Origin: Microbacterium terrisoli
Lineage (GTDB): Bacteria > Actinomycetota > Actinomycetes > Actinomycetales > Microbacteriaceae
DNA: 64,000 bases
Direction of reading: 5' to 3'
Assembly (NCBI RefSeq): GCF_030866805.1
Contig: NZ_CP133019.1
Coordinates: 2,790,001-2,854,000 of the forward strand
The translations under genes and the position numbers were made by a program. The notes under the pieces were generated by a model. That model ran no database searches, was not told the DNA's origin, and saw only the letters and a list, made by a program, of their open reading frames with translations. Positions 62,314 through 64,000 of the stretch are shown here, one piece after another (the first letter of the stretch is position 1; every line of letters begins with the position of its first letter).

Positions 62314-64000
62314 CTACGCCGGGTCGAGGGCCCCTTGACGGATCGTGCTGGGCCCATGCGCTCCGGCTTCGACGATCAATTGGGCGGGCAGCTGCTCCTT
62401 CATCGCCTCGACGTGGCTGATCACGCCGACCGTGCGCCCGCCCTGACGCAGTTCGTCCAGGGTGCGCATCGCCAGGTCGAGAGTCTCGGGGTCCAACGAT
62501 CCGAAGCCTTCATCGATGAATAGCGTGTCGAGCCGGATGCCGCCCGCCCGATCGGTCACCACCTGGGCCAGTCCGAGCGCGAGGGCGAGTGAGGCCAGGA
62601 ACGTCTCGCCGCCGGAGAGCGACTGCGCGGGGCGCGCCTGGCCGGTGAAGGCGTCGACCACCTCGAGTCCGAGCCCGCTGGCGGCGTTGCGCGCAGCCAG
62701 CGCATCGGTGTGACGCAGCCGATAGCGGCCCGATGACATGTCTTCCAGCCGCAGGTTCGCCGCCGCGACGATCTGCTCGAGTTCGGCGGCCAGCACGAAC
62801 GTCTCGAGGTCCATCTTGCGATCGTTGCGTCCTGCCACCGCGTTGGCGACACCGGCGATGAGGCGGCGACGCTGCTCCAGCTCGGCGATGGCGTCGTGCG
62901 CCCGACCTGCGCGGCCGGCGGCTTCGTCCAGCGACGTCACGGCGAGGGCGGCACCGGCGGCGGCGGCGGTCGCCGCGTCGGCGGCCGCGCGCGCCGCGGC
63001 CACGCCGGCCTCGCTTTCGGCCAGGCCGGGCAGTGGCTCAGGTGCGCCGGCCAGTTCGATCTCGAGCTGCATCAGCCGTGCGCGCTGCACTTCGACGGCG
63101 TTGCCGTGCTCGGTGATCGTCTTCTCCAGCTCGTCGCGCACGGCCTCGTCACGCAGCGCCGAGCGCGCCGCGGCTGCGTCAGCGAAAGCGGATGCCGCAA
63201 CGCGTGCGTCGAGGTCTTCACGCGAGGCGCGCGCGGCGGCGCGGGCCGTGGCGGCCGCATCGATGGCCGCGCGCAGGTCGATGGCGGACTGCCGCCGCCG
63301 CTCGCCATCCGCGATGCGGTCGGCGACGCTGTCGAAATCGCCGCGGGCCGCATCGATCGCCGCCTCGGAGGTGCGGACCCGCTCGGCGAGCGTCGTCACC
63401 TGCGCGCTCAACTCACTCCGGCGCGCCCGCAGGTCGGCCACTTCTCGTTCGGCCAGGTCTGCCTCGTCGTCCAGTGCGGCACGCGCTGTTCGCGCAGTGT
63501 CGCGCAACCGCACGGCACGCTCGGCCGCCTCGAACCGCGCCGTCGCGACGTCGGCAGCCGCGCGCGCCGACGCCACGTCGAGACCGGCGGCGCGTCCTGC
63601 GGCGGCGGCCAGGGCTGCCCGCGCCGCCGAGGCCGCCTCGGCCGCCGCGCGGGCCCGGTCCTGCGCCGCTGACTTCTCCGATTCGGCGCGCTCGAGCTCG
63701 TCGTCGGTGACCGGCTGCGGTGCGCGCTCGGCCGGGTGCGGGTGCGCGAGTGACCCGCAGACCGGACACGGCTCGTCGTCGACGAGCCCGGCCGCCAGCT
63801 CTCCGGCGCGCTCGGCCACGCGGCGCCGCAACAGCTCACGGGCCGCCGCATCCGCCTCTGCCGCCGCATCGTCAGCGGCCAGCTGCGTCTTCTCGGCGTC
63901 GTGCATCGCAGCCTGGCACGCCTGGGCGTCTTGGGCAGCCGCCAGGCGTCCGGCGGCATCGTCGACGGCGGCTCGGGCGTCTTCGAGCGTGGCGGCGAGA
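62314..64000 (-). CDS. sbcC: SbcC-like SMC-family ATPase, C-terminal part
   Basis: Partial: 5' end lies beyond the right window edge; about 560 residues are visible. Zinc-hook CPVCGSLAHP near the visible start marks the coiled-coil apex of Rad50/SbcC. A long Ala/Arg/Glu coiled coil follows, then the C-terminal ATPase lobe with signature QSLSGGETFLASLALALGLA, Walker B DTLFIDEGFGSLDP, and switch His GVISHVEAMKEQLP. With SbcD (not in window) it cuts DNA hairpins and blocked ends. Confidence 0.93.
   Translation of the reverse strand, partial: LAATLEDARAAVDDAAGRLAAAQDAQACQAAMHDAEKTQLAADDAAAEADAAARELLRRRVAERAGELAAGLVDDEPCPVCGSLAHPHPAERAPQPVTDDELERAESEKSAAQDRARAAAEAASAARAALAAAAGRAAGLDVASARAAADVATARFEAAERAVRLRDTARTARAALDDEADLAEREVADLRARRSELSAQVTTLAERVRTSEAAIDAARGDFDSVADRIADGERRRQSAIDLRAAIDAAATARAAARASREDLDARVAASAFADAAAARSALRDEAVRDELEKTITEHGNAVEVQRARLMQLEIELAGAPEPLPGLAESEAGVAAARAAADAATAAAAGAALAVTSLDEAAGRAGRAHDAIAELEQRRRLIAGVANAVAGRNDRKMDLETFVLAAELEQIVAAANLRLEDMSSGRYRLRHTDALAARNAASGLGLEVVDAFTGQARPAQSLSGGETFLASLALALGLAQVVTDRAGGIRLDTLFIDEGFGSLDPETLDLAMRTLDELRQGGRTVGVISHVEAMKEQLPAQLIVEAGAHGPSTIRQGALDPA

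Noticed and set aside
54044..64000. Phage-defence island
   Set aside because: A nuclease-helicase and an SbcC-like protein occur here, but neighbours are housekeeping or membrane genes, and no methylase, toxin, reverse transcriptase or sensor is present.

Overview
The window is a high-GC stretch of bacterial chromosome that reads as an actinobacterium of the Microbacteriaceae, most likely Microbacterium-like. The reasons are the strong G/C third-position bias, frequent GTG starts, full menaquinone synthesis genes, a BldC-like regulator, the 32-residue ribosomal protein bS22, system II cytochrome c maturation genes, and many genes with a -10 box only 6-8 bases before the start codon, which suggests leaderless mRNAs. 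I see no rRNA, tRNA, CRISPR array, intact insertion sequence or prophage.

Layout. 1-10.6 kb: the end of menF, an ArsR-MFS pair, a drug-type ABC exporter, a PadR/HAAS-type membrane pair, a PPK2 polyphosphate kinase, menD, two small membrane proteins and menA. 10.7-14.9 kb: a four-gene polyamine-type ABC importer operon (ATPase, lipoprotein, two permeases). 15.0-20.5 kb: menE and menB, a small Cys-cluster protein, an LLM oxidoreductase, a PadR pair and menC. Menaquinone genes F, D, A, E, B and C therefore lie within 20 kb, interleaved with unrelated units. 20.5-26.4 kb: a TetR repressor, a palindromic operator array, and a two-gene operon of a giant MMPL transporter with an ABC-like tail and a YhgE/Pip protein. 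26.7-30.8 kb: an amide-use cluster (MarR, AmiC-like sensor, APC permease, acetamidase/formamidase), bracketed by two copies of a composite palindromic repeat. 31-34 kb: small conserved proteins and a GlxA-type regulator.

34.3-39.3 kb: an operon of a histidine phosphatase, ResA, CcdA, ResB and CcsB, which makes c-type cytochromes. Menaquinone and cytochrome c are both parts of the respiratory chain. 39.3-48.3 kb: a short archaeal-type aspartyl-tRNA synthetase, a TRIC-type channel, an M20 amidohydrolase, small redox and stress proteins, bS22, a BldC-like protein, a glycosyltransferase, an ArsR regulator and a TrkH/TrkA potassium system. 48.5-64 kb: proC, an alpha/beta hydrolase and CDF transporter that share a C-terminal peptide, a second LLM oxidoreductase, tadA and upp back to back, a DUF3467 protein, a fused nuclease-helicase of 1171 residues, a protein that looks like a dead phosphopantetheinyl transferase, a carotenoid-dehydrogenase-like flavoprotein, a lipase-maturation-factor protein, and the 3' part of an SbcC-like ATPase cut by the window end.

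The observations most worth following are the composite repeats around the amide cluster, the apparent DNA-level enrichment of GGATGCC that overrides normal codon choice, the degenerate ABC domain fused to MMPL, the PPTase-like protein with all catalytic positions changed, the shared C-terminal tail of two neighbouring proteins, and the recurring leaderless promoter layout.
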